Source of the DNA: Streptomyces sp. NRRL B-3428
GTDB taxonomy: Bacteria > Actinomycetota > Actinomycetes > Streptomycetales > Streptomycetaceae
DNA length: 64,000 bases
Direction: 5' to 3'
NCBI GenBank assembly: GCA_000721375.1
Contig: JOGW01000003.1
Coordinates: forward strand, 496,001-560,000
The position numbers were made by a program, and so were the translations under genes. This document shows positions 26,215 through 34,500 of this stretch, one piece after another. Under the pieces are notes generated by a model. It did not search any database. It was not told where the DNA came from and worked only from the letters and a program-made list of their open reading frames with translations. Position 1 is the first letter of the stretch. The number at the start of each line of letters is the position of its first letter.

Positions 26215-26712
26215 TCAGCCGGTGTGCGGCTTCGCTTCGAGGATCTTCACCGTGGCCAGCTTGCCGTTGGGCAGCTCGTACTGTGCGTCCTCGCCGACCT
26301 TCTTGCCGTTCACGCCGGAGCCGAGCGGGGACTGCGGCGAGTACGTGTCGATCGTCTCGGAGACGTACTCGCGCGAGGCGAGCAGGAACGTCATCGTGTC
26401 GTCCTCGTCGCCGTCGAAGGCGATGGTCACGACCATGCCGGGGCCGACCACGCCGTTGTCGGCCGGCGCCTCGCCGACCTTCGCGCGCTCGAGAAGCTGG
26501 GTCAGCTGGCGGACCCGCAGCTCCTGCTTGCCCTGGTCCTCGCGCGCCGCGTGGTAGCCGGCGTTCTCCTTGAGATCGCCCTCCTGACGGGCTTCCTCGA
26601 TCTTCGCGACGATCAGCGCGCGTGCGGGACCCGACAGGTACTCCAGCTCTGCCTTCAGCTTGTCGTACGCCTCCTGGGTCAGCCAGGTGACGTTGTCGCC
26701 GGTCTGGGTCAC
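26215..26712 (-). CDS. greA: Transcription elongation factor GreA
   Basis: Rescues backtracked RNA polymerase by stimulating its transcript cleavage. The 165-residue protein has the N-terminal coiled coil with the family signature (LTQEAYDKLKAEL, ARQEGDLKENAGYHAA) including the paired acidic tip residues, and the FKBP-like C-terminal domain ending in SPLGSGVNGKKVGE. I use GTG 26712 (VTQTGDNVTWLTQ) because CGAGGAGC lies upstream and homologues begin here; the frame extends to 26772 without support. Confidence 0.97.
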   Translation of the reverse strand: MTQTGDNVTWLTQEAYDKLKAELEYLSGPARALIVAKIEEARQEGDLKENAGYHAAREDQGKQELRVRQLTQLLERAKVGEAPADNGVVGPGMVVTIAFDGDEDDTMTFLLASREYVSETIDTYSPQSPLGSGVNGKKVGEDAQYELPNGKLATVKILEAKPHTG

Positions 26713-26886
26713 AGGTGCTCCTCGTAGGTACTGGGAATACAAAGCACGCCCTCCCGGAATCCTGTTCCTCACCGGGTGGGCGAAACCACGAGCCTAACAA
26801 TTCCGGGGCACAAGAGGGAGGACGTACGCCCTTCGCATCCCGTCGAAAATGCGGGTCCGCGCCGGGGCGCCGGACGTCCGCGCAGG

Positions 26887-27291
26887 TCAGCGCTCCTTGC
26901 AGGAGAGCAGCTCGGCGGCGGTCGCCTTCTCGGTCGTCCGCAGCGTGAAGACCTTGGTCACCTGATCGGTGCGCTGCTCGAACACGAAGTCCTTGCGGCC
27001 CACCTCCGCGCCGCTCTCGGCGAGCGCCCGCACGGTGCAGACCCCGTCGGTGCCGGCGTCCTTGGTGATGTCGAGCTTGACCTCGACCTCACTGGCGGAG
27101 ACCACCTTGGAGGCGATCAGCTCGCCGCTGAAGGCCTGCTTGCCGGTGATGTAGTCGTAGCCGAACCAGCCGATGACGGCGAGGAACAGCACCGCGAGCA
27201 CCGCGCCGACGACCTTGAGCGTGCGGTCGGCGCGCTCGTCCGAGGACCGTCCGTAACGGGCCTCGGGCAGCGTCTGCGGTGCCGCACTCAT
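26887..27291 (-). CDS. DUF4307 family membrane protein
   Basis: A 134-residue protein with one transmembrane helix (VVGAVLAVLFLAVIGWFGYDY, about 27-47) and an extracytoplasmic beta-rich domain with two cysteines (CTVRA and a C-terminal LLSCKER). This matches the DUF4307 family, which in actinobacteria is almost always next to the mycothiol amidase gene, as here (divergent, 131 bases apart). Function unknown; the gene association suggests a link to thiol or envelope redox stress. Confidence 0.88.
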   Translation of the reverse strand: MSAAPQTLPEARYGRSSDERADRTLKVVGAVLAVLFLAVIGWFGYDYITGKQAFSGELIASKVVSASEVEVKLDITKDAGTDGVCTVRALAESGAEVGRKDFVFEQRTDQVTKVFTLRTTEKATAAELLSCKER

Positions 27292-27422
27292 GATCGTCCT
27301 CTCGGCAAGGGCTCTGCGGGGTCCGGCGGGCGGGGCCGGCGGAGGGGGCCGGGGGAATTATCCCGCCCCCGTTTCCGTCACTATAGAAGCCGCCGTAGGA
27401 GACCCATGACCGAGGACCTGTC

Positions 27423-28304
27423 TTGACTGAGCAGCTGCGACTGATGGCCGTGCACGCCCACCCCGACGACGAGTCGAGCAAGGGCGCGGCCACCATGGCC
27501 AAGTACGTGTCCGAGGGGGTGGACGTCCTTGTCGTGACCTGCACGGGCGGTGAGCGCGGCTCCGTACTGAACCCGAAGCTCCAGGGCGACAAGTACATCG
27601 AGGAGAACATCCACGAGGTGCGTCGCAAGGAGATGGACGAGGCGCGCGAGATCCTCGGCGTCAAGCAGGAGTGGCTGGGCTTCGTGGACTCGGGCCTGCC
27701 CGAGGGCGACCCGCTGCCGCCGCTGCCCGAGGGCTGCTTCGCTCTTGAGGACGTGGACAAGGCCGCCGGTGAGCTGGTCCGCAAGATCCGCGCGTTCCGT
27801 CCGCAGGTGATCACCACGTACGACGAGAACGGTGGCTACCCGCACCCCGACCACATCATGACCCACAAGATCACGATGGTGGCCTTCGAGGGCGCCGCGG
27901 ACGCCGAGAAGTACCCGGAGTCCGAGTACGGCGCGGTGTACCAGCCGCAGAAGCTCTACTACAACCAGGGCTTCAACAAGCCGCGCACGATCGCCCTGCA
28001 CGAGGCGCTCCTCGCGCGCGGCATGGAGTCGCCGTACGGGGACTGGCTCAAGCGCTGGGAGGAGTTCGAGCGCGCCGAGCGCACGCTGACCACGCACGTG
28101 CCGTGCGCGGACTTCTTCGAGATCCGCGACAAGGCGCTGATCGCGCACGCCACGCAGATCGACCCGGACGGCGGCTGGTTCCGCGTGCCGATGGAGATCC
28201 AGAAGGAGGTCTGGCCGACGGAGGAGTACGAGCTGGCGAAGTCGCTCGTCGACGTTTCCCTCCCCGAGTCCGACCTCTTCGCGGGCGTACGCGACAATGC
28301 CTGA
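27423..28304 (+). CDS. mca: Mycothiol S-conjugate amidase
   Basis: Hydrolyses mycothiol S-conjugates to a mercapturic acid, which is exported, and GlcN-Ins, which is recycled; this is the actinobacterial detoxification counterpart of glutathione pathways. The 293-residue LmbE-fold protein has the zinc-binding AHPDDE motif near residue 12 and the downstream HPDH of YPHPDHIMTHKI. The length and LmbE signature fit Mca rather than MshB. It starts at TTG 27423, right after the ATG-rich leader ending at 27422. A small membrane-protein gene overlaps its end. Confidence 0.95.
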   Translation: MTEQLRLMAVHAHPDDESSKGAATMAKYVSEGVDVLVVTCTGGERGSVLNPKLQGDKYIEENIHEVRRKEMDEAREILGVKQEWLGFVDSGLPEGDPLPPLPEGCFALEDVDKAAGELVRKIRAFRPQVITTYDENGGYPHPDHIMTHKITMVAFEGAADAEKYPESEYGAVYQPQKLYYNQGFNKPRTIALHEALLARGMESPYGDWLKRWEEFERAERTLTTHVPCADFFEIRDKALIAHATQIDPDGGWFRVPMEIQKEVWPTEEYELAKSLVDVSLPESDLFAGVRDNA

Positions 28305-28530
28305 CATGAGCGCGAATCTGGCACAAGCGGTCCTGCTCGCGAAGGAGCTCGACGAGGACAAGGTGACCCCGGGTGTCCTGGGCTTCATCGTCTTCGCGGC
28401 CCTCGCGGTGGGCGTCTGGTTCCTGATGAAGTCGATGAACCGGCACATGGGGCGGGTCTCCTTCGAGGAGGCCCCGGACGCGAAGGCGGTTCCTTCCGCG
28501 TCGGTGCCGGACGAGACGCCGAAGGCTTAG
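28297..28530 (+). CDS. Small single-pass membrane protein downstream of mca
   Basis: A 77-residue protein whose ATG overlaps the mca stop by 8 bases; a second in-frame ATG at 28306 is an alternative start. One transmembrane helix (GVLGFIVFAALAVGVWFLM, about 29-47) and a cytoplasmic-looking tail FEEAPDAKAVPSASVPDE. No recognised domain. Translational coupling to mca suggests co-expression. Confidence 0.75.
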   Translation: MPDMSANLAQAVLLAKELDEDKVTPGVLGFIVFAALAVGVWFLMKSMNRHMGRVSFEEAPDAKAVPSASVPDETPKA

Positions 28531-28551
28531 CGCACCGGAGCGCACCACAGC

Positions 28552-28599
28552 GCGCGCAGCGGCCCGCCGGGCTTTCGTGGCTGGCGGGCCGTTGCGCGC
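28552..28599. terminator. Terminator hairpin between convergent genes
   Basis: GCGCGCAGCGGCCCGCC at 28552-28568 pairs with GGCGGGCCGTTGCGCGC at 28583-28599 with one G-U position and a 14-base loop. It lies between the mca transcript and the convergent lyase operon. Confidence 0.85.
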
Positions 28600-28605
28600 G
28601 GTCCG

Positions 28606-29904
28606 TCAGGAGAGCTGGGTGATCTTCCACCAGTTCAGGTCGAAGCCTCCTGTCGGCGCGTACAGGCCGAACTGGTGCGTGCCCGCAGGTAGTTCCACCT
28701 CGCGGGAGATCGTCCGGTAGCTGTCCCAGCTGCCCGTGTTCGGTACGGACACGTTCCCCAGTGGTGTGGCGCCCGCGCCGAGGTCGAGCGAGAGCACGCC
28801 GCCGTTGTTCGGGGACGCGACCCGGTACTCGACGAGATAGCGGCCGGCCTTGGGGACCGACACGTTCTGGAAGGCGATCCAGTCGGTGCTGTCGAAGCTG
28901 CCCACCGCCTGGCCGCCCCCGGTGTCGGTCGTCGTCTTCTTCGTGACGCCCTTCATCGCCGAGTAGTCCTCCGCCTGGAAGGTCCGCGTGTGGCAGCCGC
29001 CGGCCGCCAGCTCGCAGACGTCCGCGCGCTGCGTGGAGACCTTGAGGTCGTCGTACCAGATGTACGAGTCGTTGGCCGGGGCGAACGACTCGGTCGCACC
29101 CCCGAAGAACGACGAGAAGTAGGCCCGGTCCACCAGGTCCGCGTTCCGTACGAACCGCAGTCCGCGGATCGTGGCGGCCTGCGCGCCGTTGTACCAGATG
29201 TCGATCTCGCCGTCCGGGTTCGCGTTTCCGCCGCTGACGGTGTTGACCTTGAGCCGCTGCACAAGGTTGATCCACTGGCCGCGGGGATACGAAATGGGGC
29301 TCCCGGAGGCGTTCTTGAGGTCCATGTAGTCGCCGTACTGGCCCTCATGGCCCATGTGGTAGTAGTAGATCGCCGCTTTGCCGCCGGAGCGCCAGATCAT
29401 CCGCGAGCTGAAGCCGTTGTAGCCGTCGCAGACCTGGCCGCCCGAGCAGGAGGCGCCGCCCGCGAGACCGATGCCGACCTTTCCGGCGTACTCCGTGGTC
29501 CCCCAGCTGAAGTCGCTGCTGAAGCGCACCCAGTAGGAGAGGTAGTACTCGCGGCCCGGGGTGAGCTGCAGGGGTGCCTGGGCGCCGGAGTCCGCCGGGC
29601 CGATCTTGCCCTTCGGGTAGAAGACGCGCAGCGACTTCCCGCCCGAGTGGTGGAAGTTGTAGCCGTCGATCCACGTGCGCGTGCTCATGCCCTCCTGCCA
29701 GGGGGCGTACCAGCCGTCCTGGGACCACTGGGAGAGGTCGTACGCGCTGCCCCGCTCGGGGCGTTCGAAGGTGTTGTAGCGCAGGGACGCCGATGCGGCG
29801 GGGGCCGCGCCGCCGGGGTCGTCCTCGGCGCCTGTCGCCGTACCCGCGACGAGTACGGCGAGGAGTGCTGCGAGAAGTGCTGCCTTTCTCAGGGTCGTTC
29901 TCAT
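28606..29904 (-). CDS. Secreted PL14-like polysaccharide lyase with C-terminal CBM6-like domain
   Basis: A 432-residue exported protein. Signal peptide (about 1-25), a jelly-roll lyase domain (about 40-290) and a CBM6-like module (about 297-432; AEDYSAMKGV, DWIAFQNVSVPKAG, FDLNWWKITQ). The lyase domain has the block KVGIGLAGGASCSGGQ, GFSSRMIWR, YYYHMGHEGQYGDY and FFGGATESFAP...YIWYDDLKV, resembling alginate/glucuronan lyases of family PL14 (for example GFSxRxMWR). Expected to cleave uronic acid polymers by beta-elimination outside the cell. Its ATG overlaps the preceding GNAT gene by 4 bases. Paralogue of the 30644-31567 protein, from which it differs by the added CBM. Substrate not determined. 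Confidence 0.78.
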   Translation of the reverse strand: MRTTLRKAALLAALLAVLVAGTATGAEDDPGGAAPAASASLRYNTFERPERGSAYDLSQWSQDGWYAPWQEGMSTRTWIDGYNFHHSGGKSLRVFYPKGKIGPADSGAQAPLQLTPGREYYLSYWVRFSSDFSWGTTEYAGKVGIGLAGGASCSGGQVCDGYNGFSSRMIWRSGGKAAIYYYHMGHEGQYGDYMDLKNASGSPISYPRGQWINLVQRLKVNTVSGGNANPDGEIDIWYNGAQAATIRGLRFVRNADLVDRAYFSSFFGGATESFAPANDSYIWYDDLKVSTQRADVCELAAGGCHTRTFQAEDYSAMKGVTKKTTTDTGGGQAVGSFDSTDWIAFQNVSVPKAGRYLVEYRVASPNNGGVLSLDLGAGATPLGNVSVPNTGSWDSYRTISREVELPAGTHQFGLYAPTGGFDLNWWKITQLS

Positions 29905-30647
29905 GGATCACTCCGCTTCGTTTGGTACCGCAGTGGGGAACCGTGCGGTGGTGCTGCCTCCTCCTCTCCGTGTGCGGCGTGCGAGCCGTCGCCTCCGTGT
30001 CTGGCGTTCGAGCCGTCGCCCTTTTCGTGTGCGGCGTGCGAGCCGTCGTCGAGGGCGAGCCCGAGGGTGTGGCCCCAGGCGTGCCGGTGGAGCGGGACGA
30101 ACCCGAGCGCCGCGTAGAAGGCGAGGGCGCCCGTGTTCGTCCCCGCGACGCCGAGGTGGACGCCGGGCACGCCGCGTTCACGCAGCGCGCCCGTCACCGC
30201 GTCCGTCAGGCGCCGGCCGAGTCCACGGCCCTGGAGGCGGGCCGCGAGTTTGATGTGGAGGTGCGCGGGGTGGGTGGCGAACCACGGCCGGCGGACCGGC
30301 GGTGCGTGGATCGCGTCGATCAGCTCGTGGTCCCGGGTGCCGTCCCCCGGATCGGCCCGGCGGGGATGGCGCTCCCGCAGGGCGGGCCACCAGTGCGTCT
30401 CGGCCCAGTCCTGGAACCCGGCGCTGTCCGCGGTCGCCACGACGTAGCCGCCCACGCCTTGTGCGTCGGTGACGACGAACGCGAGGCCCGGGTCGGCACT
30501 CGCGTACGGGCCCGCGTACACCTGGCCGGGGAGGTCGGGGTCGTGGCAGGGCGCCGCGGTCTCACCGCCGGTCGCGTCCGTGACCAGGCAGACGTGGTAG
30601 ACGCCCGCCCGGTCGGACGGCGCGTAGGGCCGCAGCCGAACGGTCAA
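29901..30647 (-). CDS. GNAT-family N-acetyltransferase with repetitive acidic/His tail
   Basis: A 248-residue protein. The GNAT core spans residues 1-205, with the acetyl-CoA loop LQGRGLGRRL and the C-terminal TNTGALAFYAALGFVPL. The TTG start at 30647 overlaps the preceding lyase stop as TTGA, and its own stop overlaps the next lyase start as ATGA; no other start fits. The last 45 residues are low-complexity, with three units of the type DGSHAAH, coded by a near-tandem DNA repeat. An acetyltransferase placed between two secreted lyases is unusual; it may modify an amino sugar or uronate intermediate. That is inference. Confidence 0.75.
   Translation of the reverse strand: MTVRLRPYAPSDRAGVYHVCLVTDATGGETAAPCHDPDLPGQVYAGPYASADPGLAFVVTDAQGVGGYVVATADSAGFQDWAETHWWPALRERHPRRADPGDGTRDHELIDAIHAPPVRRPWFATHPAHLHIKLAARLQGRGLGRRLTDAVTGALRERGVPGVHLGVAGTNTGALAFYAALGFVPLHRHAWGHTLGLALDDGSHAAHEKGDGSNARHGGDGSHAAHGEEEAAPPHGSPLRYQTKRSDP
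29966..30048. repeat. Three near-tandem 27-bp units inside the GNAT gene tail
   Basis: Units based on CGTGTGCGGCGTGCGAGCCG occur at about 29966-29991, 29993-30019 (two substitutions) and 30024-30048, giving the DGSHAAH-type peptide repeat. They look like a recent replication-slippage expansion. Confidence 0.7.
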
Positions 30648-31567
30648 GGCCGGCCCTTGAGTTCGGGGATGTCCGCCCGGTTGGTGGAGACGGTGATGTC
30701 GTCGTACCAGATGTAGCTGTCGTTCTGCGGGGCGAACTCCCAGGTGGCGCCGCCCGCGAAGCTGGAGAAGTACGCCCGGTCGACCTGATCGTCGTTGGTG
30801 ACGAAGCGCAGTCCGGTCACCTTGGCGGCGGGTTCTCCGTTGTAGAAGACCTCGATCATGCCGTCGGGGTTGGCCTGTCCGTCGGTGACGGTGTTGACCT
30901 TGACCCGCTGGACGATGTTCACCCACTCGCCCTTGGGCCAGTGCACGGTCTCGCCCTTGCGCTTCAGGGTCACGTAGTCGCCGTACTGGCCCTCGTGGCC
31001 CATGTGGTAGTAGTACAGCGCCGCTTCACCGGTGTTGAGCCGCCAGATGAAGCGGGAGCTGAAGCCGTTGGTGCCGTCGCAGACCTGCCCGCCGGAGCAC
31101 GAGGCGCCGCCGGCGAGGCCGATGCCGACCTTGCCGGCGTTGTAGACCGTTCCCCAGCTGAAGTTCTCGTCGAACCTGACCCACTGCGACACGTAGTACT
31201 GCCGCGCCTTGTCCAGCCGGAACGGCGCCTGCATCCCGGAGTCCTCCGGGCCGATCTTGCCCTTCGGGTACAGCACCCGCAGCGACTTGTCGCCGGTGTG
31301 GGCGGGCGCCTCGTCGTCGAGGACCGCCCGGCTTTCCATGCCCTGCTGCCAGGGGGCGGTGAACCCTTCCTTCGCCCAGTCGTCGAGCGTGTACGGGCCG
31401 GCGGCACGCGGGCGTTCGAAGGAGTTCTCCAGGTGCGTGCCGGGCTTGCCTGTGGTGGCTTCGGCGCCGGTGGTGCCCGTGGTGGCCCCGGAGGCGAGCT
31501 GCGGGGACAGCGCGGTGGGCGCGAGCAGTGCCACTGCCAGCGCGGTGGTCACGGTCAGCCTCTTCAT
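30644..31567 (-). CDS. Secreted PL14-like polysaccharide lyase, single domain
   Basis: A 307-residue paralogue of the 28606-29904 protein without the CBM6 module. Signal peptide MKRLTVTTALAVALLAPTAL, then the lyase domain with YPKGKIGPEDSG, WVRFDENFSWG, GLAGGASCSGGQVCDG, GFSSRFIWR, YYYHMGHEGQYGDY and FAGGATWEFAPQNDSYI. I start at ATG 31567, with AGGAAC upstream, 7 bases after the DapA-like stop; the longer frame to 31594 would remove the signal peptide from the N-terminus. Probably cleaves the same polymer in solution while the CBM-bearing paralogue stays on the substrate. Confidence 0.78.
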   Translation of the reverse strand: MKRLTVTTALAVALLAPTALSPQLASGATTGTTGAEATTGKPGTHLENSFERPRAAGPYTLDDWAKEGFTAPWQQGMESRAVLDDEAPAHTGDKSLRVLYPKGKIGPEDSGMQAPFRLDKARQYYVSQWVRFDENFSWGTVYNAGKVGIGLAGGASCSGGQVCDGTNGFSSRFIWRLNTGEAALYYYHMGHEGQYGDYVTLKRKGETVHWPKGEWVNIVQRVKVNTVTDGQANPDGMIEVFYNGEPAAKVTGLRFVTNDDQVDRAYFSSFAGGATWEFAPQNDSYIWYDDITVSTNRADIPELKGRP

Positions 31568-31574
31568 GGGTTCC

Positions 31575-32654
31575 TCAATCCGGATCGGTGACATGTGCCC
31601 CGGCGCCCAGCCAGGCGTCGAGGTGAGCGGAGACGAACTCGTCGTCGGTCAGGTGCGGATACGCGCGGATCACCCGGTCGAGCTCGTCGGCCTGGCCGGG
31701 TGAGAGCACCTCGTTCGGGTCGAGCAGGCGGATCCCGTCGAGCAGACCCTGGCGGCGCAGCACCTCGTGGATGCCGGGCACGCAGCCGGCGAAGCCTCCG
31801 GCGACGTCGAAGACGGCGCCGTTGGCGTCGGTCAACTGGGCGGCGAGCGTGAGGAGTTCGGCGTCGACGTGTCCGGTGCGGACGGCGGCGTGCGCCCGGT
31901 GCAGCAGTGCGACGGCCGGACGGGTCCACACCGCGCACTGGCCGAGGAGTCCGCCGACGATGCGTTTGCGGACGGGGACCCCGCCGACGGGGACGACGTA
32001 CTCGGTGAGCAGGTCGACGAGGATGTTGTCGTCGTTGCCGGTGTAGAGGGCGATGTCGTCGGCGCGCCCGGACTCGCAGACGCCGCGGACGACGTCGATC
32101 GTGCGGTAGCGGTCGAACGGGGCGATCTTCACGGCGCGCAGCGCGGGCAGTTCGGCCAGCCGCCGCCAGAACGCCGCGTCGAGGCGGCGGCCGCCGACCG
32201 CGCTCTGGAGGTAGAAGCCGCACAGCGGCAGCACCTCACCGACCGCCGCCAGATGCCCGATGAGCTGTTCGTCGCCGAGGTCGTCGAGTCCGCGCAGGAT
32301 CACCATGGCCAGGTCGTAGCCGAGCGCTGCGGCCGTCTCGGCCTCCGCGACGGCCTCGGCGGTGCGGCCCGCCACCCCGGCTACCAGCAGAGGCGGTTCA
32401 CCGCTGTGCGCCCGCGCGGTGTCGGCGGCGAGTTCGAGTACCGGGCGCAGCAGGCCCGCCTTGCGGATGCCGAACTGCGTGGTGTGTACGCCCACGGCCA
32501 GACCGCCCGCACCGGCGTCGAGGTAGTAGCGGGTCAGGGCCCGCTGGCGCCGCTCGTCGAGCGCTCCGTCGGCGGTGACGACCAGCGGATGGGCGGGGAT
32601 CATCGTGCCGCCATGCAGTCTCGCGGCGGCCCGCGCGGAGAGGGTCGCGGGCAT
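31575..32654 (-). CDS. Dihydrodipicolinate synthase/aldolase-like protein
   Basis: A 359-residue TIM-barrel protein of the DapA/NAL superfamily. It has GLAVGVHTTQFGI early, a Tyr-bearing LCGFYLQ, and the Schiff-base lysine candidate in VKIAPFDRYRT, in the order expected for the family. The ATG at 32654 overlaps the upstream stop (TGATG). Members of this superfamily include 2-keto-3-deoxy-sugar acid aldolases and dehydratases, which would suit a uronate pathway, but the sequence is divergent from KDG aldolase and biosynthetic DapA. The final reaction is unassigned. Confidence 0.75.
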   Translation of the reverse strand: MPATLSARAAARLHGGTMIPAHPLVVTADGALDERRQRALTRYYLDAGAGGLAVGVHTTQFGIRKAGLLRPVLELAADTARAHSGEPPLLVAGVAGRTAEAVAEAETAAALGYDLAMVILRGLDDLGDEQLIGHLAAVGEVLPLCGFYLQSAVGGRRLDAAFWRRLAELPALRAVKIAPFDRYRTIDVVRGVCESGRADDIALYTGNDDNILVDLLTEYVVPVGGVPVRKRIVGGLLGQCAVWTRPAVALLHRAHAAVRTGHVDAELLTLAAQLTDANGAVFDVAGGFAGCVPGIHEVLRRQGLLDGIRLLDPNEVLSPGQADELDRVIRAYPHLTDDEFVSAHLDAWLGAGAHVTDPD

Positions 32655-33724
32655 CAGAACCTGCCCCCGCGCTCCTGGAAGTGGGTGTCCTTGCCGTGCT
32701 CGGCTCCCCCGGACAGGGCCCACCGCGCGGTCTCGTCCAGGAGCCGGTGCAGACCGAGCGTGGGGTAGCCGAACAGGGCGGCGCAGCGCGCGGCGTTCGA
32801 CAGCAGGGCGGTGGGTTCCTCGGCGCCGGTGAAGGAGGCGGTGCGGTCCAGGCGCCGGGCGAGCTGCTCGGTGAGCCAGCGCACCGAGGCGGTCTCGGGT
32901 CCTGCCATGTTGAGGACGAGCGGCGGGGTGGCGCAGTGTTCGAGGAGCCGCAGCGTCATCGCGTTGACGTCGCCCTGCCAGATCACGTTGACGCTGCCCA
33001 TGGCCAGGTCGACCGGTGTGCCGCGCAGCACGCTGCGGGCCAGCTCAAGGAGTACCCCGTAGCGCATCTCCACCGCGTAGTTGAGCCGGACGATCGCCGC
33101 CGGTGTGCCCTGCGTACGGGAGTAGTGCTCGATGACGCGCTCGCGGCCGAGGCAGGACTGGGCGTACTCCCCCACCGGCCCGGGCGGGGTGTCCTCGTCG
33201 GCGCCGCCGCCCGTCACCGGGGTCAGCGGGTAGACGTTGCCGGTGGAGAACGCCACGATCCGTGCGTCAGGGAAGCGCTTCATCACCTGCCCGGGGAGGA
33301 AGGTGTTGAGCGCCCAAGTGCCGTGCTCTGCGCCCGCGGTGCCGAACTTGCGGCCCGCCAGGTAGACGATGCGCGGTGCTTCGGGCAGGGCGGCGAGGTC
33401 GCCGTCGTCCATCAGGTCGGCGCGCAGCACCTCGACGCCCGCTTCCTTCAGGTACTCGCCCTCCTGCCCGTCGAGGCCGCGGGCGACGGCGATGATGCGG
33501 GCGTCGCTGCCCGCGGCGTCGAGGGCGCGCCGGGCCATCACAGCGAGGTCGGGGCCGATCTTTCCGCCGGCGCCCAGGAGCATGATGTCGCCATCTGTAC
33601 GGGTGAGGCTCTCGACGACGGAGTCCGGCGGGGTGGACAGCGCGGCGCGCAGCTCGCCGACGCCGTGCAGGGTGGTGCGGGTGTCCAGGACGTCGGGCAG
33701 GTGTGTTCCGGCTGTCACGGTCAT
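32654..33724 (-). CDS. NAD-dependent epimerase/dehydratase (extended SDR)
   Basis: A 356-residue Rossmann protein with a 45-residue N-terminal leader, then the dinucleotide motif IMLLGAGGKIGPDLAVMARRA. An FSTGNVYPL segment carries the Ser of the active site, and EYAQSCLGRERVIEHY supplies an altered YxxxK region (Y-A-Q-S-C). The replacement of the canonical lysine four residues after Tyr is unusual and may affect catalysis. ATG 33724 overlaps the preceding stop by ATGA. It probably acts on a sugar or sugar-acid intermediate of the locus. Confidence 0.75.
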   Translation of the reverse strand: MTVTAGTHLPDVLDTRTTLHGVGELRAALSTPPDSVVESLTRTDGDIMLLGAGGKIGPDLAVMARRALDAAGSDARIIAVARGLDGQEGEYLKEAGVEVLRADLMDDGDLAALPEAPRIVYLAGRKFGTAGAEHGTWALNTFLPGQVMKRFPDARIVAFSTGNVYPLTPVTGGGADEDTPPGPVGEYAQSCLGRERVIEHYSRTQGTPAAIVRLNYAVEMRYGVLLELARSVLRGTPVDLAMGSVNVIWQGDVNAMTLRLLEHCATPPLVLNMAGPETASVRWLTEQLARRLDRTASFTGAEEPTALLSNAARCAALFGYPTLGLHRLLDETARWALSGGAEHGKDTHFQERGGRF

Positions 33725-34500
33725 GGGGAGGTCTCCTGCATCAGGCGGCAAAATGCGGCGAGGGCGTCGGCGAGCGGCGGGGCCTGCGGATACCAGGCGG
33801 CCTCCCATTCGAGAGAGAACCAGCCGCCGTATCCGATGCCGTCGAGCAGCCGACGGAACGCGTCGAGCGGTACCGCGCCCGACGCCGGCAGGACCGGGGC
33901 GAGTTCGTACGGGGAGGCCACGTCCTTCAGCTGCACGTGGACGAGCAGCCCGTCCAGCGCCGCCGCGGTCGCCGCCGGCGGCTCGCCGGCCCGCCACGGG
34001 TTGACCACGTCCCACAGCGCACCCAGGTGCGGGGACGCGGCCTCGTGCAGTACGTCGGCCACGGCGCGGCCGGTGAGCAGGGCGTCGTGGGTCTCCAACA
34101 GGATCCGTATGCCTGCCTGCCCGGCCGTATCGGCGGCTTCCGCGAGCCGTTCGGCCGCCCGCGCACCGGTGTCGGGGTCGTCGGGATCGCCGCCGAAGAC
34201 CCTCAGATACGGCGTACCGGCCGCGCGGGCCAGCGCGATGTGCCGCCGCAGGGCTTCGCCGGTGCCGGGGCCGGGGGCGCCCACCTGTACGTACGAGGCG
34301 AGGCAGACGACGGCCACGCCCGCGTCGGCGAACCGCAGCCCGGCGTCGCGCGCGGCGGTCTCCGAGGCGTCCGGCGGCACGATCTCGCCGTCCGCGCACC
34401 GCAGTTCGACGCCACCGCAGCCGTACCGGCGGGCGAGTGCGGTCACTTGGTCCACGGGTGCGCCCGGGCAGCCGAGGGTGCTGAACGCGAGCCTGCTCAT
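33721..34500 (-). CDS. Xylose isomerase-like TIM-barrel sugar phosphate isomerase/epimerase
   Basis: A 259-residue protein of the AP-endonuclease-2/xylose isomerase-like barrel family. The pattern runs LAFSTLGCPG at strand 1, YGCGGVELR at strand 2, LRVFGGDP, RILLETHD, LWDVVNP, VHVQLKDV and WFSLEWE at strand 8, giving the usual Glu/Asp/His metal ligands. ATG 34500 overlaps the preceding gene as ATGA and its stop overlaps the next start. Such proteins in carbohydrate operons isomerise keto-sugars or inosose-like products; the substrate is not evident. Confidence 0.82.
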   Translation of the reverse strand: MSRLAFSTLGCPGAPVDQVTALARRYGCGGVELRCADGEIVPPDASETAARDAGLRFADAGVAVVCLASYVQVGAPGPGTGEALRRHIALARAAGTPYLRVFGGDPDDPDTGARAAERLAEAADTAGQAGIRILLETHDALLTGRAVADVLHEAASPHLGALWDVVNPWRAGEPPAATAAALDGLLVHVQLKDVASPYELAPVLPASGAVPLDAFRRLLDGIGYGGWFSLEWEAAWYPQAPPLADALAAFCRLMQETSP

